From the NCBI GenBank assembly GCA_012295275.1, contig CM022676.1, positions 10,188,586 to 10,231,085 on the forward strand: a DNA stretch of 42,500 nucleotides, given 5' to 3'. The notes beneath the pieces are model-generated. The model was not told where the DNA came from, searched no databases, and saw nothing but the letters and a program-made list of their open reading frames with translations. The position numbers were made by a program, and so were the translations under genes. Origin of the DNA: Chrysomallon squamiferum (lineage: Eukaryota; Mollusca; Gastropoda; Neomphalida; Peltospiridae). Shown one piece after another: positions 1 to 42,500 of the stretch (positions are counted from its first letter, which is position 1; the number at the start of each line of letters is the position of its first letter).

Positions 1-209
1 ACATTACACTTTAAGTTTAAAAAGAACAGAGATGAGTTAATAATAATAATGATCGACTTTTAATTTTACATTATAATAACACTCGCATTAACTTTAAGTT
101 TTAAAATAGACTTGAGTTAATAACAATAATAATCGACTCTTAATTTTACATAATAAAACTCACATAACACTTTAAGTTTAAAAAAAATATGAGTCAATAC
201 AACACAAAC
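1..209 (-). repeat. Intron 38 (partial) with about 80-bp tandem repeat
   Basis: ACTTTAAGTTT recurs at about 8, 91 and 169, each followed by an AT-rich block with GAGTTAATAA or GAGTCAATAC and, in the first two units, AATCGACT or GATCGACT and TTAATTTTACAT. Imperfect units of about 78-83 bp continue off the window edge. Confidence 0.75.
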
Positions 210-40236
<40,027 letters not shown>

Positions 40237-40296
40237 CGTTTTTCTCTTACAGAAACAAAAAATACTGTTCTAGTTTGTGATGTGTACGTTTACTTA

Positions 40297-40304
40297 TATT
40301 TATA
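40297..40304 (-). promoter_or_regulatory. TATA box of the fibrocystin-L-like gene
   Basis: The minus strand reads TATAAATA about 60 bp upstream of the start codon. A pyrimidine-A initiator-like TCACA lies about 26 bases downstream, with its A at 40278. If transcription starts there the 5' untranslated region would be only about 40 nt. Confidence 0.6.
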
Positions 40305-40327
40305 CCCTTAAAGCCCGTTAGCGTAAG

Positions 40328-40389
40328 CCTCGTTTTAAACACCGAGCCTCGGTTTCGTCGTCAAGCCTCGGCCTGGTTGGCGAGCCTCG
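40328..40389 (-). promoter_or_regulatory. Four GCCTCG elements spaced about 19 bp
   Basis: GCCTCG (CGAGGC on the gene strand) starts at 40328, 40346, 40365 and 40384, steps of 18, 19 and 19 bp, between the CRE-like site and the TATA box. Regular spacing near two helical turns places the copies on the same face of the DNA. I do not recognise the binding factor. The block is locally GC-rich in AT-rich flanks. Confidence 0.45.
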
Positions 40390-40399
40390 TTTTCGTTGG

Positions 40400-40407
40400 T
40401 TACGTCA
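40400..40407 (-). promoter_or_regulatory. CRE-like site upstream of the gene
   Basis: The minus strand reads TGACGTAA, one base from the palindromic cAMP-response element. It lies just upstream of the four GCCTCG elements and about 100 bp upstream of the TATA box. Binding by CREB/ATF-type factors is inferred from position and sequence only. Confidence 0.35.
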
Positions 40408-40409
40408 GA

Positions 40410-42500
40410 AGTGACCGAAAACAAATGTCGTTGTTATTGATTGATATGAACCAATAATCTTTAAAGCAGTGAAGCGGGATTAATTGCGCCAGCGAACATT
40501 GGCATTGCAGTACTAAATGAATGAAATGAGGTTAGTTCGACAAAACCTTGGTGTCATTTACGGAGCATGCGTTAAAATGATGTTTGTGCCCTGAACCGAA
40601 ACGCCATGCTCTGCCAGGACAAAGTAAAATCGTAACTGAAAAATTAATAACTGTAAACTGAACAAATAAACAAGGCAAATAAAATGTAAAACAAAACAAA
40701 ACAAAACGAAAAAAAAAAAAAAAAACCAGAATAAAACAAACAAAAAAAAAAAACAAAACAACGAAAATATAGATAACAATAATAAAAAATATATAACTAA
40801 AATTTGACAATAAAATATTAACTAAATAAATAAATAAATAAGTAAGTAAAAATTAAAATAATAAATAAATAAATAAGACAAAATAAATAAAAATTAATAT
40901 ATAAATAAATAAGTAAAAGAAAGTTCGTTCCCTCATATAATATTAAATAATCGACACTACTAAATTTTTTGGTTGAATATAATTTTATTATCCTTTATCT
41001 AAATCTTTAATTTGTTGCACAAGACTTTATTATTAGTTTAAATTTTTCATAGCCCATTCCCTGCCGTCACCATCCCTAGATTTACTGGAGATAATCCCTG
41101 CAAATTACGATTATCGTCTGCTGCATAAAAATGGCACGTCTAAAAAATAACTTGTAAAGATTAAAGTATTAACGTATGACGTCAGTGCAGGAGTTCTTAA
41201 TTCAAGACCTGTTTACTTACGAGATTTGGCGTAAAACGTACTATATTTATGTGTTGTTGTTTGTTTTTACTGTACACTGATCAAAATTACGATTTTTAAA
41301 TGAAAAATTATATAATTTGTTTTTACTTTATTTCTATTTTATTTTTTAAGGGATAATTTATTTTGGGGTATGTTTTCTGAGTTAACACCGGTCAGTTATC
41401 GCGCAGACTCAACAATGGCCGATAAGTGAAAACGTCACCTGCACGATACAAATGAAGATAAAGAAACTGTTGCGAAGATAAAATGAAAAAAAAAAAAGAA
41501 CAAAAAGTAAGAACAACAACAACAACAACAAAAATAACCTCTTATCAAAAAATTTCGCCAGTGGTACACAACTATAAGCAAAATGTACTCGTTTCTCGTC
41601 AAAGGCGCCGAGAACAATAATCTGCAAGTTGCCTTTCTCGATTACAAGAACGATTAGATAAATAAATAAATAAAAGCAACATCTACAACAAACAAACGAA
41701 AAATAATAATAATAACTATAACTACTTACTATTATTACTTTTTTCTACTGCTACTACTATTATTATTGTTATTATTATTATTATTACTACTGTTACTACT
41801 TCTGTTCCTACCATTATTTAATTATCTATCTTATTTATTTTATTTTATTTTATTTTATTTTATTTATGTTTTTCTTCTTCTTATTAATCATGAAGTCGAA
41901 TATTTTCTGGTGAACAGTTGATTACAAAAACATAATTTTATTACTAATAAAACCGCTTCTTAATTTACTTCTTTCTTGCTGACCTTTACTCTTTTTCACT
42001 GTCACTGTACTATAATTGTACTATCTTTAGCAGTAAGCAGATACGTATTATTTTCCTTTCTTTAACACCCATACAAAATTATAGAGCAGTTTATACAGTG
42101 CTGACTTGAACTTAATCGGCTTTTATTCCTTTCTCGGTAATTCCTCTAATAACCATGCGCACCACAAATGCCTTTCTAATAACTAATTATGTTTATTTGT
42201 TTGCATATGTATGTATACAATTATGTCTCCTTGTCTGTCTGGACGTATCTAAATATCTTAAATTCCATTCATATTTGAAGCTTGCTTAACGGTAATAAAT
42301 AACAAATAATCGATTAAGTTTGATAAACAAGAAAAGAAAAGTGGAAGTGTTTTTGAATTACGTTACGTTGAATTAATTTAATTTTTTGCTACTACCACTT
42401 CTGCTGCTAGTACTGTCGCTTCAGTCATATATAATTTTTAAATTATTTTTACGTCTATTAATAAACCTAATAACAGCAACACAACAATACTATTTTTATT
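40410..42500. other. 5' flanking DNA, no gene recognised
   Basis: AT-rich with AAAT units (40825-40880), ACT/ATT triplets (41700-41815) and TTTTA repeats (41836-41865). Short open frames here are poly-leucine/phenylalanine artefacts of A-rich and CAA-rich runs. No neighbouring gene or exon could be supported on either strand. Confidence 0.6.
41177..41184. promoter_or_regulatory. Consensus CRE in 5' flank
   Basis: TGACGTCA about 0.9 kb upstream of the inferred transcription start. Confidence 0.3.

Noticed and set aside
41409-41627. Minus-strand frame of 72 codons upstream of the gene
   Set aside because: Half of it is poly-Leu/Phe from a CAA/A-rich run; no family similarity seen.

Overview
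The window is animal nuclear DNA. Short GC-richer exons with GT-AG boundaries sit in very AT-rich introns that are packed with microsatellites. It carries most of one large gene on the minus strand, a homologue of fibrocystin-L (PKHD1L1, polycystic kidney and hepatic disease 1-like 1). The species cannot be read from the sequence. The heavy load of AAT, AAAT, GT and GA repeats and the divergence from vertebrate fibrocystin-L suggest an invertebrate, possibly a mollusc or other lophotrochozoan; this is a low-confidence inference.

Layout, in transcription order (right to left). 40410-42500 is 5' flanking DNA. 40297-40407 is a promoter-like block with a TATA box, four GCCTCG elements about 19 bp apart and a CRE-like site. 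Exon 1 (40164-40236) encodes the signal peptide. Intron 1 is 9.7 kb and mostly non-coding low-complexity DNA. Exons 2-38 run from 30459 down to 210, and the gene continues off the left edge. The 38 exons give about 7.4 kb of coding sequence (about 2,460 residues), corresponding to the N-terminal part of fibrocystin-L: signal peptide, IPT/TIG repeats, a PA14 domain, an extracellular stretch typical of fibrocystins, further IPT/TIG repeats, a G8 domain and the start of the parallel beta-helix region. The C-terminal part, including the transmembrane helix, lies outside the window. I placed every exon boundary by splice signals, reading phase and protein-family similarity.

The reading frame is not intact as given. 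Exon 13 lacks one base in an A run and exon 21 lacks one base. The exon 18/19 and exon 27/28 junctions are out of phase and each runs straight into a stop. The IPT exon expected between exons 27 and 28 is present only as two decayed, tandemly duplicated copies. Exons expected between 18/19 and between 10/11 were not found. The locus is therefore either a decaying gene copy or a good gene in an assembly with indel errors and local exon loss; the window alone does not decide.

The most unusual structure is that four introns have tandem arrays beginning at an exon boundary whose repeat unit copies the adjacent splice site. Two arrays multiply a 5' splice site (14556-14756 and 8565-8930) and two multiply a 3' splice site (9851-10110 and 24086-24490). 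No bacterial features, tRNA, rRNA or CRISPR array were seen.
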